From Sphingomonas sp. Leaf10 (GTDB taxonomy: Bacteria; Pseudomonadota; Alphaproteobacteria; Sphingomonadales; Sphingomonadaceae), in contig NZ_LMKE01000001.1 in assembly GCF_001421245.1 (NCBI RefSeq), forward strand, positions 383,353 through 427,462: a DNA stretch of 44,110 nt, written 5' to 3'. Positions 1-8,640 of this stretch are shown piece by piece. The notes under the pieces were generated by a model, which was not told the origin of the DNA, ran no database searches, and saw only the letters and a list, made by a program, of their open reading frames with translations. The translations under genes and the position numbers were made by a program. Within the stretch, counting starts at the first letter, position 1. The number at the start of each line of letters is the position of its first letter.

Positions 1-1164
1 GCCCTGCACCGGCAGCCCGTCGAACGGCGTGTTCGCGGCCTTGCCCGCCAATGCATCGGCCCGGACCTGCCACGGCGTACCTTGATCGATGACGATCAGG
101 TCGGCGGGGGCGCCGGCCGCCAACGTCCCCGAATGCAGGCCGAGCAATTTGGCGGGGTTGCGCGCCAGCAACGCGAACAGGCGGTCGAGTTCGATCAACC
201 CGTCGCGCACCAGCCCCAGTCCCAGCGACAACAGCGTTTCCGCCCCCGCCATGCCGGGTTCCGAATCGGCGAAGGGCAGGCGCTTGGCCTCCGGTCCACG
301 CGGGTCATGGCCCGAACACAATACGTCGATTGTCCCGTCCGCCAGCGCGGCGCGCGCCGCCCGGCGATCGCTTTCGTCGCGCAGCGGCGGCGAGAGATGC
401 GCGAAGGTGCGGAAATCGCTCATCGCGATGTCGGAAAAATACAGATGGGCAGGGGTGATGCCGCACGTCACGCGAACCCCGCGCCGCTTCGCCGCACGGA
501 TCAGATCGAAGCCGGCGGCGGTCGTCACCTGCCGGAAGTGCAGCCGCGCGCCGGTATCCTCCGCCAGCATCAGGTCGCGCGCGATCGCCAACGCCTCGGC
601 CGTGGCCGGCGCCGCGGGCAGGCCCAGCCGGGTCGCAGTCTCGCCCGACGTCGCGACCGCATCACCGGCAAGGCCACCATCCTCGGCATGGGCGACGACA
701 ACGAGGTCGCAGTCCCGTGCATAGGCGAGGACCTTGCGCATCACCCCGCTGTCCGCGATCCAGCGTCGCCCGGTCGCCACCGCCACCGCGCCCGCTTCGG
801 CATTGATCGCCATTTCGGCAAGGTCGGTGCCGCGCAGACCCTGCGTCGCGGCCGACAGCGGGTGGATCCAGATGTCGGGCTTGCCCATATGTGCCGCCCG
901 CGCGACGATGCCCGGATCGTCCAGCACCGGCGCCTGATCGGGCATCAGCCCGACGCGAACGATCCCGCCCGCCCGGCACGCGGCGGCATCGATCCCGAAG
1001 ACGCCGAGATCGACGATCGCGGGCGCCAGCAGCTTGCCCGAAATGTCGATGCGTTCGGCATCGGCTGCGTAGGGGGCGATGACGTCACTCGTTATCGCAA
1101 GGTCGCCGCTACGCACGCCGCCATCGGGGCAGACCAGCGTGCCGCCGGTGAAGATCATGTTCAT
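1..1164 (-). CDS. pyrX: Dihydroorotase-like protein lacking catalytic residues (PyrX type), 3' end cut off
   Basis: 388 codons are visible and the frame runs off the left edge of the window. The fold and order match the type I dihydroorotase/amidohydrolase family: an N-terminal beta sandwich, then the barrel, with the family-like stretches LLAPAIVD (45-52), VVAHAEDGG (156-164), [13 protein letters not shown] (233-245) and [14 protein letters not shown] near 307-319. The metal site is broken. The usual DxHxH is DLGVFG at 52-57, the HVST histidine is replaced in RQVTT (Q212), and the TDHAPH segment reads SGHDPR (284-289). In pseudomonads such a homologue is non-catalytic and needed to assemble the aspartate carbamoyltransferase complex. 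By inference this one does the same beside PyrB, and an active PyrC is encoded elsewhere. The ATG overlaps the pyrB stop by 4 nt (ATGA), implying translational coupling and a defined stoichiometry. Confidence 0.88.
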   Translation of the reverse strand, partial: MNMIFTGGTLVCPDGGVRSGDLAITSDVIAPYAADAERIDISGKLLAPAIVDLGVFGIDAAACRAGGIVRVGLMPDQAPVLDDPGIVARAAHMGKPDIWIHPLSAATQGLRGTDLAEMAINAEAGAVAVATGRRWIADSGVMRKVLAYARDCDLVVVAHAEDGGLAGDAVATSGETATRLGLPAAPATAEALAIARDLMLAEDTGARLHFRQVTTAAGFDLIRAAKRRGVRVTCGITPAHLYFSDIAMSDFRTFAHLSPPLRDESDRRAARAALADGTIDVLCSGHDPRGPEAKRLPFADSEPGMAGAETLLSLGLGLVRDGLIELDRLFALLARNPAKLLGLHSGTLAAGAPADLIVIDQGTPWQVRADALAGKAANTPFDGLPVQG

Positions 1165-2150
1165 GCCCAGCCCTCCACGCCGCGGCTGCGCCGGGTCAGT
1201 ACGTCGAGGCACGCCATGCGCACCGCGACGCCCATCTCGACCTGTTCGGTGATGGTCGATCGTTCGGGATCGTCGGCGACGTCGCTAGTGATCTCGATCC
1301 CCCGATTCATCGGTCCCGGATGCATGACGATCGCGTGCGGCTCGGCGCGTTTCAGCCGTTCGCGGGTCAGGCCGTAGCGGAGGTGATATTCCCGGCTCGA
1401 CGGGATGAAGCCGCCATTCATCCGCTCATTCTGCAAGCGCAGCATCATGACGACATCGGCCCCTTCCAATGCGGCATCGAAGTCGGTGAATGGGGTGACG
1501 CCCATCGATTCGATCGCCTGCGGCATCAGCGTCGTTGGGGCGACGACGCGGACTTCGGCCGCCAGCGTGGTGAGTGCGAGGATGTTCGACCGTGCGACGC
1601 GGCTGTGCAGAATGTCGCCGCAGATCACGACCCGCCGGTGCGCGATATCGCCGAGCCGGCGGCGGATGGTCAGTGCATCCAGCAGCGCCTGCGTCGGGTG
1701 TTCGTGCCAGCCGTCCCCGGCGTTGAGCACCGGGCAATCGACCTTGTCGGCGATCAACTGCACCGCACCCGACGAACTGTGGCGGATGACGATTACGTCG
1801 GCGCGCATCGCGTTCAGCGTGACGGCGGTATCGATCAGCGTCTCGCCCTTCTTCACGCTCGACTGGCCGGCATGCATGTTGACGACATCGGCGCCCAGCC
1901 GCTTGCCGGCGATCTCGAACGACAGCAGCGTGCGTGTGCTGTTTTCGAAGAAGGCGTTGATCTGGGTCACGCCGTCCAACCGGTGGTCGCTGGGACCGCG
2001 GCTGCGATTGGCGTCGATCCATTGTTCCGCTTCGTCGAGCAGGAACAGGATCTCATGGGGCTGCAACCCCTCGATCCCGGTCAGGTGGCGATGCGGGAAA
2101 ACGGCACCCCCATCGATCATGGCGGCGGGGCGGTGGTCTGAACTAGGCAT
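1161..2150 (-). CDS. pyrB: Aspartate carbamoyltransferase catalytic subunit
   Basis: Second step of de novo pyrimidine synthesis: carbamoyl phosphate + aspartate to N-carbamoylaspartate, in the cytoplasm. 329 residues, slightly longer than the E. coli chain because of about 20 extra N-terminal residues. Carbamoyl-phosphate site FFENSTRT (67-74), the mobile-loop lysine region SSVKKGETL (97-105), HPTQALLD (151-158), [12 protein letters not shown] and LRLQNER in the aspartate domain, and MHPGPMNRG near the end are all intact, so this chain should be active. M11 is an alternative start; neither start has a clear Shine-Dalgarno sequence. It lies downstream of ruvX with a 40-nt gap and overlaps pyrX by 4 nt. 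No pyrI regulatory subunit is next to it, which fits a PyrB-PyrX complex. Confidence 0.97.
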   Translation of the reverse strand: MPSSDHRPAAMIDGGAVFPHRHLTGIEGLQPHEILFLLDEAEQWIDANRSRGPSDHRLDGVTQINAFFENSTRTLLSFEIAGKRLGADVVNMHAGQSSVKKGETLIDTAVTLNAMRADVIVIRHSSSGAVQLIADKVDCPVLNAGDGWHEHPTQALLDALTIRRRLGDIAHRRVVICGDILHSRVARSNILALTTLAAEVRVVAPTTLMPQAIESMGVTPFTDFDAALEGADVVMMLRLQNERMNGGFIPSSREYHLRYGLTRERLKRAEPHAIVMHPGPMNRGIEITSDVADDPERSTITEQVEMGVAVRMACLDVLTRRSRGVEGWA

Positions 2151-2190
2151 CGAGGCGATCGGTTAGGCCGGGCAGCGCCGCGACGCAAGG

Positions 2191-2661
2191 TCAGCCGAGT
2201 GGCACATTGACCAGCGCGTCGATCGCGCCTTGCAGGATGTACGCGGCGGCGAGTTTGTCGACGCGTTCGGCGCGTTTCGCGCGGCTGAGATCCTCGGCGA
2301 TCATCTGCCGCTCGACCGCGACCGTCGACCAGCGTTCGTCCCACAGGAAGATCGGCAGGCCGGTAGCGTCGAGATTGCGGGCAAAGGCGCGGACCGATTG
2401 CGTGCGCGGCGAATCGCTGCCGTCCATGTTCAGCGGCAGGCCGATGACGATGCCGCGTACCGATTGCTGGCGGATGAGGGTTGCGAGCTGCGCCTTGTCG
2501 GCGGTGAATTTGGTGCGGTTCACCAGCAGGGCCGGACTGGCGAAGCTCCAGCCGGCGTCGCACAGCGCCGTGCCGATCGTCTTGGTCCCGACGTCCAGCC
2601 CGATCAGCCGTCCGCCATCCGGCAGCGCGTCGCGAAAGACGGCGCGGTCTTCGGTAATCAT
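2191..2661 (-). CDS. ruvX: RuvX/YqgF family pre-16S rRNA nuclease (putative Holliday junction resolvase)
   Basis: 156 residues, the usual length for the family. RNase H-like fold signatures: [12 protein letters not shown] with the first catalytic Asp at D23, the segment [22 protein letters not shown], and the C-terminal [10 protein letters not shown]. Family members process the 5' end of 16S rRNA (E. coli YqgF) and are often annotated as Holliday junction resolvases; the sequence alone cannot separate these roles. An upstream in-frame ATG at 2673 exists, but I prefer 2661. Its ATG overlaps the stop of the preceding DUF3089 gene as ATGA, and the protein then begins directly with the family N-terminus. 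Co-transcribed with pyrB downstream. Confidence 0.92.
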   Translation of the reverse strand: MITEDRAVFRDALPDGGRLIGLDVGTKTIGTALCDAGWSFASPALLVNRTKFTADKAQLATLIRQQSVRGIVIGLPLNMDGSDSPRTQSVRAFARNLDATGLPIFLWDERWSTVAVERQMIAEDLSRAKRAERVDKLAAAYILQGAIDALVNVPLG

Positions 2662-3767
2662 CGTTTCTCCCAAGCAGCCAGCCGGCGCAGCGCGTCGGCG
2701 CGGACATTCGCCCAGAACAGGCTGTAATCATACACGTGCCAGTTATTGCCCGGCAGCACATAGGGGCCGAGATCGGGCGGATTGTCGCCGATCAGCAGGA
2801 AACCGCGTTCGTCGCAGCGCGCGGGGACCAACCCCGGTGCCATGGTCGCATCGGTCAACGCCTTGTCGGGGATCAGCGTACCCTGGTTGACGCTCGCCGG
2901 CGCGGCGGCACTGGCGGTGCCGGTCAGCGGGTTCGTGCAGACCATCGGCGTGCCCTTTCGCGGGCGGCCGTCGAAGCCGGTCGAGGCGTCATATTGGTCG
3001 ACGATCAACGCCGGGTCGGCGGGTTCGGCGAAGCTCTGCCATGACAGGATGCAACCGGCCTGACCGGCTGCGGCGCATTCGGGCAGGCCAAGCGCGGTCA
3101 GATCGGTCGCCTTCGACACCGGCCAACCGACGACATAGGCGGCGACGATGCGGCGGGCGAGGGGCGTCCCGGCGACCTTTTCGCGCAGCAGGCGCGTCAG
3201 GTGCAGCGCGCCCTGGCTATGTCCTGCAAGGATGATGGGACGCTTCGGATCGGCCTCGGCGACGAACGTGTCGAACGCCGCCGCGACGTCGCGATAGGCG
3301 AGGTCGAGCGCCTGCGTCGCCGCGGCATCGCCGGTCAGGAACGCGCCGAACGTCGCCTGCCGATAACGCGGCGCCCAGACCCGGCCGGCGGCGCTGAACG
3401 CGCTGGCCTGTCCGCGCAGGAACACTTGCGCCCGGCCATTGGTCTCGCTGTCGTTCAGCGCCGCGTTCCACCGGTCGGTGCCGACGAACGAAGTCGGGTG
3501 GACGAAAAAGATCTCGGCATTGCCGGGTGCGGTTCGCGCAAGCCCCTGCGGCAACCAGTCGACCGGCGTGTTGATCAGCCCCGGCCGGGCGAACCACATC
3601 GCGCGGTCGGCATAGGCGTTGCCGGGCATCGCCGGTTCGGCGCGGAACGCCACGCTTGGCACCATCGCGCGGCGCAACAGGTCGTTGCCGAACAGGCGAA
3701 AGGCGAACATCGCGGCGATCGCCAGGACGATCAGTGCCGCCACGACATACAGGAATTTGCGCGCCAA
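2658..3767 (-). CDS. DUF3089 family alpha/beta hydrolase (lipase-like), membrane-anchored
   Basis: 369 residues when read from a TTG at 3767, which has GGAGAGA a few bases upstream; an ATG at 3821 in the same frame would add 18 low-complexity residues. One N-terminal hydrophobic segment (about 5-24) is a signal anchor, leaving the enzyme domain outside the inner membrane. The nucleophile elbow is [10 protein letters not shown], with Ser about 184. Earlier conserved-looking segments are [10 protein letters not shown] and [13 protein letters not shown], which I recall as typical of DUF3089 proteins from sphingomonads and caulobacters. Substrate is unknown; lipase or esterase is only a fold-level guess. 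It is first in the run DUF3089-ruvX-pyrB-pyrX and diverges from gatC across a 104-nt gap that must hold both promoters. Confidence 0.82.
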   Translation of the reverse strand: MARKFLYVVAALIVLAIAAMFAFRLFGNDLLRRAMVPSVAFRAEPAMPGNAYADRAMWFARPGLINTPVDWLPQGLARTAPGNAEIFFVHPTSFVGTDRWNAALNDSETNGRAQVFLRGQASAFSAAGRVWAPRYRQATFGAFLTGDAAATQALDLAYRDVAAAFDTFVAEADPKRPIILAGHSQGALHLTRLLREKVAGTPLARRIVAAYVVGWPVSKATDLTALGLPECAAAGQAGCILSWQSFAEPADPALIVDQYDASTGFDGRPRKGTPMVCTNPLTGTASAAAPASVNQGTLIPDKALTDATMAPGLVPARCDERGFLLIGDNPPDLGPYVLPGNNWHVYDYSLFWANVRADALRRLAAWEKR

Positions 3768-3871
3768 CCGTCTCTCCGCCGCTATCGCCGCCTTGGTGGG
3801 CGAAGCGGCGTTCCCGCGCAACCGCTTTGCGGCGCTTGTGGGGGGCGCGGCAGGATGCTAGCCGCCGTGCC

Positions 3872-4159
3872 ATGTCCGTCGAACCTGCAACCGTCAAACG
3901 CGTGGCCGGCCTTGCCCGTATCGCGATCACCGATGCCGAAGCCGAAAAGCTGGCACCCGAACTCGGCAATATCCTCGGCTGGATCGAGCAATTGGGCGAA
4001 GTCGATACCCACGGCGTCGAGCCGATGACTGCGGTCATCCCCAACCATCTGCGCCTGCGCGACGACGTCGTCACCGATGGCGATGTCCGTGACCGCGTGC
4101 TCGCCAATGCGCCGCAGGGCGAGCATGGCTTTTTCACCGTTCCGAAAGTGATCGAATAG
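3872..4159 (+). CDS. gatC: Aspartyl/glutamyl-tRNA amidotransferase subunit C
   Basis: 95 residues, standard for GatC. It starts [19 protein letters not shown] and contains the typical [14 protein letters not shown] helix, the [14 protein letters not shown] linker that wraps around GatA, and the C-terminal FFTVPKVIE. GatC stabilises GatA in the GatCAB complex, which converts Glu-tRNA(Gln) and/or Asp-tRNA(Asn) to the amidated forms. The ATG is preceded by a weak ribosome site. Its TAG shares one base with the GTG start of gatA, so the two are translationally coupled. First gene of the gatCAB-cyclophilin operon. Confidence 0.96.
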   Translation: MSVEPATVKRVAGLARIAITDAEAEKLAPELGNILGWIEQLGEVDTHGVEPMTAVIPNHLRLRDDVVTDGDVRDRVLANAPQGEHGFFTVPKVIE

Positions 4160-5640
4160 TGTCGAATCTGACCGACCTTGGCGTCGCCGCGATCCGCGAC
4201 GGCGTACGCGGCGGCGATTTCTCCGCCTGTGATGTCGCCGATGCGTTCATCGACGCGGTCGCCGCTGCGAAGCCGCTCAACGCCTTCCTCGTCGAAACCC
4301 CCGACCATGCCCGTGCCGCCGCCAAGGTGGCCGACGAGGCGCGGGCAGCGGGTGAGACGCTCAAGCCGCTGGCCGGCGTGCCGATCGGCATGAAGGACCT
4401 GTTCTGTACGCAGGGCGTCGAGACGACGGCAGCGAGCGGCATCCTGAAAGGCTTCGTGCCGCAATATGAGTCGACCGTTTCCGGCAATCTGTGGAATGCC
4501 GGTGCGGGGATGCTCGGCAAGCTGAACCTCGACCAGTTCGCGATGGGATCGTCCAACGAAACCAGCGCGTTTGGTAACGTGATCTCGCCATGGCGGCGGC
4601 CGGGCGATACCGCGCCGATGGCGCCGGGCGGGTCGTCGGGCGGGTCGTCGGCGGCGATCGCGGCGCGGCTGTGCCCGGCGGCGACCGGTACCGATACCGG
4701 CGGCTCGATCCGTCAGCCGGCTGCGTTCGTCGGCATCACCGGCATCAAGCCGACCTATGGCCGCTGCTCGCGCTATGGCGTGGTTGCCTTCGCCTCGTCG
4801 CTGGATCAGGCCGGGCCGATGGCGCGCGACGTGCGCGACTGTGCGATCATGCTGGAGGCGATGGCCGGGTTCGATCCGAAGGATTCGACCTCGCTCGATC
4901 TGCCGGTGCCGGCGTGGGAAGCGGGGCTGAACGCCGACCTGCGCGGCAAGCGCGTCGGTATCCCGAAGGAATACCGCGTCGACGGTATGCCAGCGGAGAT
5001 CGAGGCGCTGTGGCAGCAGGGCATTGATTGGCTCAAGGATGCGGGCGCGGAGATCGTCGAGGTTTCGCTGCCGCACACCAAATATGCGCTGCCGGCCTAT
5101 TACATCATCGCGCCGGCCGAAGCGTCGACGAACCTCGCCCGCTATGACGGTGTGCGCTTCGGCCAGCGGGTGCTGCCCGAGGGGGCGGGATTGCAAGACA
5201 TGTACGCTGCGACCCGCGCCGCCGGCTTCGGTGACGAAGTGAAGCGTCGGATCATGATCGGCACCTATGTGCTCTCGGCCGGCTTCTACGACGCGTACTA
5301 TACGCAGGCGCAGAAGGTGCGGACGCTGATCGCTCGCGACTTCGAAGCGGCGTTCGAACAGTGCGACGTGCTGCTGACCCCGACCGCGCCGTCGGCGGCG
5401 TTTGCGCTGGGCGAAAAGAGCGCCGATCCGATCGCGATGTATCTGAACGACGTCTTCACCGTGCCGTCGTCGCTTGCCGGCTTGCCCGCGATGAGTGTTC
5501 CGGGCGGCGTCGACAAGGACGGGCTGCCGCTCGGGCTACAGATCATCGGCAAGCCGCTTGATGAGCAGGGCGTGCTGAACGCCGGTCTGGCGATCGAGCA
5601 GCGGGCCGGGTTCGTCGCGCGTGCGGATAAATGGTGGTGA
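4159..5640 (+). CDS. gatA: Aspartyl/glutamyl-tRNA amidotransferase subunit A
   Basis: 493 residues. Amidase-signature enzyme that releases ammonia from glutamine for tRNA amidation by GatB. The Ser-cisSer-Lys triad is visible: K79 in GVPIGMKD, S159 in [10 protein letters not shown], and S183 in [13 protein letters not shown]. The 24-residue distance between the two serines matches known family members. The start is a GTG whose G is the last base of the gatC TAG. C-terminal segments PTAPSAAF and [13 protein letters not shown] match the family. No anomalies. Confidence 0.97.
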   Translation: MSNLTDLGVAAIRDGVRGGDFSACDVADAFIDAVAAAKPLNAFLVETPDHARAAAKVADEARAAGETLKPLAGVPIGMKDLFCTQGVETTAASGILKGFVPQYESTVSGNLWNAGAGMLGKLNLDQFAMGSSNETSAFGNVISPWRRPGDTAPMAPGGSSGGSSAAIAARLCPAATGTDTGGSIRQPAAFVGITGIKPTYGRCSRYGVVAFASSLDQAGPMARDVRDCAIMLEAMAGFDPKDSTSLDLPVPAWEAGLNADLRGKRVGIPKEYRVDGMPAEIEALWQQGIDWLKDAGAEIVEVSLPHTKYALPAYYIIAPAEASTNLARYDGVRFGQRVLPEGAGLQDMYAATRAAGFGDEVKRRIMIGTYVLSAGFYDAYYTQAQKVRTLIARDFEAAFEQCDVLLTPTAPSAAFALGEKSADPIAMYLNDVFTVPSSLAGLPAMSVPGGVDKDGLPLGLQIIGKPLDEQGVLNAGLAIEQRAGFVARADKWW

Positions 5641-5646
5641 TTGGCC

Positions 5647-5666
5647 GCGCCGCCTTCGGGCGGTGC
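5647..5666 (+). promoter_or_regulatory. UUCG-capped hairpin between gatA and gatB
   Basis: In the 40-nt gatA-gatB gap, 5647-5654 pairs with 5659-5666 (8 bp with one G-T pair) around a TTCG loop closed by C-G, an exceptionally stable tetraloop. It ends one base before AGAGGA (5668-5673), the gatB Shine-Dalgarno, 7 nt from the ATG at 5681. There is no T tract, so it is not an intrinsic terminator. It may stabilise or delimit mRNA ends, or keep the ribosome site open; that role is inferred. Confidence 0.55.
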
Positions 5667-5680
5667 GAGAGGAATGCGAA

Positions 5681-7165
5681 ATGACTGAATCGAACTACCG
5701 CATCCGTGGCGCGACCGGCGACTGGGAGGTCGTGATCGGCCTCGAAGTCCATGCGCAGGTCACGTCGAACGCCAAGCTGTTCTCCGGCGCGGCGACCGCG
5801 TTCGGTGCCGAACCGAATACGCAGGTGGCGCTGGTCGACGCGGCGATGCCGGGCATGCTCCCGACCCCGAACCGCGAATGCATTCGGCAGGCGGTGCGGA
5901 CCGGCATGGCGATCGATGCGGTGATCAACAAATGGTCGCGGTTCGACCGCAAGAATTATTTCTACGCCGATCTGCCGCAGGGTTACCAGATCAGCCAGCT
6001 CTACCATCCGCTGGTCGGCGAAGGCGTAGTCGAGATCGTGCTCGACGAAAAGGACCCGAACAGCGTCCGCAAGGCGATCGGTGTCGAGCGCATCCATGTC
6101 GAACAGGATGCCGGCAAGCTGATGCACGACCAGCATCCGACGCGCTCCTATGTGGACCTCAACCGCTCGGGCGTAGCGCTGATGGAAATCGTCAGCCGTC
6201 CCGACATGCGTTCGCCAGCAGAAGCAGGTGCTTACCTATCGAAGCTCAGGACCATTCTCCGCTATGTCGGATCGTGCGACGGCAATATGGACCAGGGGTC
6301 GATGCGCGCCGACGTCAACGTGTCGGTGCGCCGTCCGGGCGAGGAACTGGGTACGCGGACCGAGACGAAGAACGTCAATTCGGTGCGCTTCGTCATGGCC
6401 GCGATCGAATATGAGGCGAACCGGCAGGTCGCGGTTCTGGAGGATGGCGGCCGCATAGTGCAGGAAACCCGCCTGTTCGATCCCGACAAGGGCGTGACCC
6501 GGTCGATGCGGTCGAAGGAAGATGCGCACGACTATCGCTACTTCCCCGATCCTGACCTGCTGCCGCTCGAACTCGACGATGCGTTCCTTGAGGAATGCCG
6601 CGCGAGCCTGCCCGAACTGCCGGATGCCAAGCGGCAGCGGTATGAGGGCGAACTCGGCCTGTCGGCGTACAACGCGGCGGTGTTGACGGCCGAAGTCGAA
6701 ACGGCGCGCTGGTTCGAGGCGCTGCTGGCGGAATGCGGTTCGGACGTGCCAGCCAAGTCGGCTGCCAACTGGCTGATTTCGGACCTGTATGGCGCGCTGA
6801 ACCGGCTAGGCAAAAATGTTGTCGACAGTCCGGTGTCACCGGCGCAGGGCGCGGAATTGCTGAAGCTCGTCGCCGACGGCACGCTGTCGGGTACGCTGTC
6901 CAAGCAGGTGTTCGAGATCATGCTCGAAACCGGGCAGGGGGCGAACGCGATCGTTGAGGAACGCGGCCTCAAGCAGACCAGCGACACCGGCGCGATCGAG
7001 GCGGTCATTGCCGAGGTCATGGAAAAGAACGCCGACAAGGTCGCCGACTATCGCGGCGGCAAGGACAAGCTGTTCGGCTTCTTCGTGGGCCAGACGATGA
7101 AGGCGATGGGCGGCAAGGCCAATCCCGGCGTGGTCAACGACCTGCTGAAAAAGGCGCTGGGATGA
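5681..7165 (+). CDS. gatB: Aspartyl/glutamyl-tRNA amidotransferase subunit B
   Basis: 494 residues. GatB binds the misacylated tRNA, activates it with ATP and transfers ammonia from GatA. Family signatures: the N-terminal [75 protein letters not shown] and the C-terminal YqeY-like domain ending [14 protein letters not shown] chose the ATG at 5681 because it follows AGAGGA at 7 nt and gives the family N-terminus; an in-frame ATG at 5621 lies inside gatA. The stop overlaps the next gene by 4 nt. Together with gatC and gatA it shows that this organism makes Gln-tRNA and/or Asn-tRNA indirectly. Confidence 0.97.
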   Translation: MTESNYRIRGATGDWEVVIGLEVHAQVTSNAKLFSGAATAFGAEPNTQVALVDAAMPGMLPTPNRECIRQAVRTGMAIDAVINKWSRFDRKNYFYADLPQGYQISQLYHPLVGEGVVEIVLDEKDPNSVRKAIGVERIHVEQDAGKLMHDQHPTRSYVDLNRSGVALMEIVSRPDMRSPAEAGAYLSKLRTILRYVGSCDGNMDQGSMRADVNVSVRRPGEELGTRTETKNVNSVRFVMAAIEYEANRQVAVLEDGGRIVQETRLFDPDKGVTRSMRSKEDAHDYRYFPDPDLLPLELDDAFLEECRASLPELPDAKRQRYEGELGLSAYNAAVLTAEVETARWFEALLAECGSDVPAKSAANWLISDLYGALNRLGKNVVDSPVSPAQGAELLKLVADGTLSGTLSKQVFEIMLETGQGANAIVEERGLKQTSDTGAIEAVIAEVMEKNADKVADYRGGKDKLFGFFVGQTMKAMGGKANPGVVNDLLKKALG

Positions 7166-7791
7166 TGAAGACGACGAGGCGCGCGCTGTTGGTGGCGATG
7201 GCACTGGCCGGTCCGGCGTTGGCCCAGACGCCGGCGCCAGAGCCGGTGGCCGAACCGCCGTTGCCGCGCGTCGCGATCGTCACGACGGCGGGCACGATGG
7301 TCGTCGAGGTCGAGACGAAGCGCGCGCCGATCACCGCGGCCAATTTCCTGCGCTATGTCGATCAAAAGCGCTTGGACGGCGTCAACTTCTACCGCGTGGT
7401 GAAGGTCGCGCCGGAGTTCGGCTTCGTCCAGTTCGGTCCGCATACCGACGCCAAGCGCAACCTGCCGCCGATCAAGCATGAGCCGACGACCCAGACCGGC
7501 CTGTCGCATATCGACGGCACGCTCTCGATTGCCCGGCTCGGTGTCGGTACGGCGCGCGGTGAGTTCACGATTTCGGTGGGTGACCAGCGGCGCGCGCTCG
7601 ATGCGGCGCCGGGCGTTCCTGCGGACGGACAGGGCTATGCTGCGTTCGCGCGGATCGTCGAAGGGCGCGACGTCTTGGTGAAGATCCTCGATACGGCGGT
7701 CGATCCGGCCAAGGCGAGCAACGGTGCTTTCAAGGGCGAGATGCCCGCCGCGCCGGTGAAGGTCATCACCGCGCGGCGGATGGTTAGGTAG
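7162..7791 (+). CDS. Exported cyclophilin-type peptidylprolyl isomerase with a divergent active site
   Basis: 209 residues with a signal peptide (two Arg, then a hydrophobic core, cleavage near GPALAQ). The mature part starts with a Pro-rich linker and then a cyclophilin fold: [60 protein letters not shown]. The arginine of the FHR motif is kept, but its His is Tyr, the FMxQGG segment is FVQFGP, and the QFF segment is EFT. Isomerase activity may therefore be weak, and a binding role is possible. Two ATGs (7162, 7165) are available; the first overlaps the gatB stop as ATGA. By its signal it acts in the periplasm although it is coupled to a tRNA enzyme gene. Confidence 0.82.
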   Translation: MMKTTRRALLVAMALAGPALAQTPAPEPVAEPPLPRVAIVTTAGTMVVEVETKRAPITAANFLRYVDQKRLDGVNFYRVVKVAPEFGFVQFGPHTDAKRNLPPIKHEPTTQTGLSHIDGTLSIARLGVGTARGEFTISVGDQRRALDAAPGVPADGQGYAAFARIVEGRDVLVKILDTAVDPAKASNGAFKGEMPAAPVKVITARRMVR

Positions 7792-7801
7792 CGGAACTGA
7801 T

Positions 7802-7902
7802 CCCCTCGCTGACTAGGGAGGGGCGGGGGTGGGTCCGTCCGCGAGGGAGCGGTGTGCCCGCCTCAAACCTACCCATCCCAACCCTCCCTGGGCAGGGAGG
7901 GT
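7802..7902. repeat. REP/BIME-like palindromic element, copy A
   Basis: About 100 bp with a GGGAGGG-type hairpin at each end. The left hairpin pairs 7802-7810 with 7815-7823 (imperfect). The right one is a perfect 10-bp stem, 7881-7890 with 7893-7902, around GG. The middle carries GGGGGTGGGT and GCGAGGGA plus an inverse CTACCCATCCC. The same layout and core words recur at 43999-44110 in the same orientation. It lies between the cyclophilin stop and the convergent small gene at 7914, where it may also act as a bidirectional transcription end. Confidence 0.82.
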
Positions 7903-7913
7903 AGTGAAGGCGA

Positions 7914-8132
7914 TCACTGACCGTCGCCCTCCTGATTGCGAACGACCCCACCCGATCCGCCGGCGGTGTCGGGCGAGACGGTAGGTTCGGTCGGCGACGT
8001 CGCGCCTATATCGGTTCCGCCCCGCTCGACATCGCCGTTGACGGAGTCGACCGCCTTTTCGATGTCGGTACGACGATCGGTTTCTCCTTCAGGCGGGCTG
8101 TCGGGATGGCTGCTGCGGTCACGATCGCTCAT
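7914..8132 (-). CDS. Small acidic, disordered hypothetical protein
   Basis: 72 residues, strongly hydrophilic, rich in Asp, Glu, Ser, Thr and Gly, with no hydrophobic segment, no Cys and no aromatic residues, so probably disordered. Begins MSDRDRSSHPDS and includes DIEKAVDSVNGDVERGG. A good Shine-Dalgarno (AAGGAAA) precedes the ATG at a normal distance, and the start is two bases from the stop of the Pro-rich gene upstream, so the pair looks like an operon. I do not recognise a family. The case for a real gene is the ribosome site and the tight spacing. Confidence 0.6.
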   Translation of the reverse strand: MSDRDRSSHPDSPPEGETDRRTDIEKAVDSVNGDVERGGTDIGATSPTEPTVSPDTAGGSGGVVRNQEGDGQ

Positions 8133-8133
8133 G

Positions 8134-8352
8134 TCAGTTTCCTTGCATGACGGGTTGGCCGGGCACCGGCGTCACGCCGGGCATCGGGCTTGGCACGTCG
8201 ATATCGGGGGCGGGTACGTCGATTTCCGGTGGCGGTGCGGTGGGTTGGCCGGGTTCGGTCTGTGGAGCGGGGTGTTCGGGCGGCGGCGTGGTGGGTTCGA
8301 CGCCGGGGTCGGGGGCGGGCGTTTCGGCGGGGATCGGTGGCTCGACGGGCAT
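8134..8352 (-). CDS. Small proline-rich hypothetical protein
   Basis: 72 residues, about 40% proline, with repeated APxP and DVPxP-type units (PAPDPGVEP, PAPDIDVPSP) and no transmembrane segment or signal peptide. The ATG at 8352 follows AAGGAG at about 8 nt on the minus strand, which sets the start; the same frame stays open far upstream across tig, but that is a codon-bias artefact. One base separates it from the next gene (7914-8132). Extended Pro/Ala/Glu sequence suggests a linker or polyproline-like rod. Function is unknown; composition alone cannot exclude a non-coding frame, hence moderate confidence. Confidence 0.52.
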   Translation of the reverse strand: MPVEPPIPAETPAPDPGVEPTTPPPEHPAPQTEPGQPTAPPPEIDVPAPDIDVPSPMPGVTPVPGQPVMQGN

Positions 8353-8489
8353 GGATGCGCTCTCCTTGTCGCCATCCAACGCGTCCGATCGATGCGGGTT
8401 GCGGCCGCCATGCAACTCTGCGAAGCGTGGCGACTTGCCCCGGCGTGCACGGCTGCTATAGACGCGCCCGTGCCGGCGGCGTCCGCTCG

Positions 8490-8574
<85 letters not shown>

Positions 8575-8640
8575 GTGACGCCGCCGCCCGGTCGAGGCTG
8601 GAGCCGCCCCGAATCGATTCCTTTGACGAAAGCTTCGAGA

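Noticed and set aside
82..1377. Plus-strand frame of 431 codons opposite pyrX and pyrB
   Set aside because: The minus strand encodes a clear amidohydrolase and PyrB; the plus frame is Arg-rich shadow sequence.
3217..5196. Minus-strand frame of 659 codons across gatC/gatA and part of the DUF3089 gene
   Set aside because: It overlaps three genes with clear motifs in other frames.
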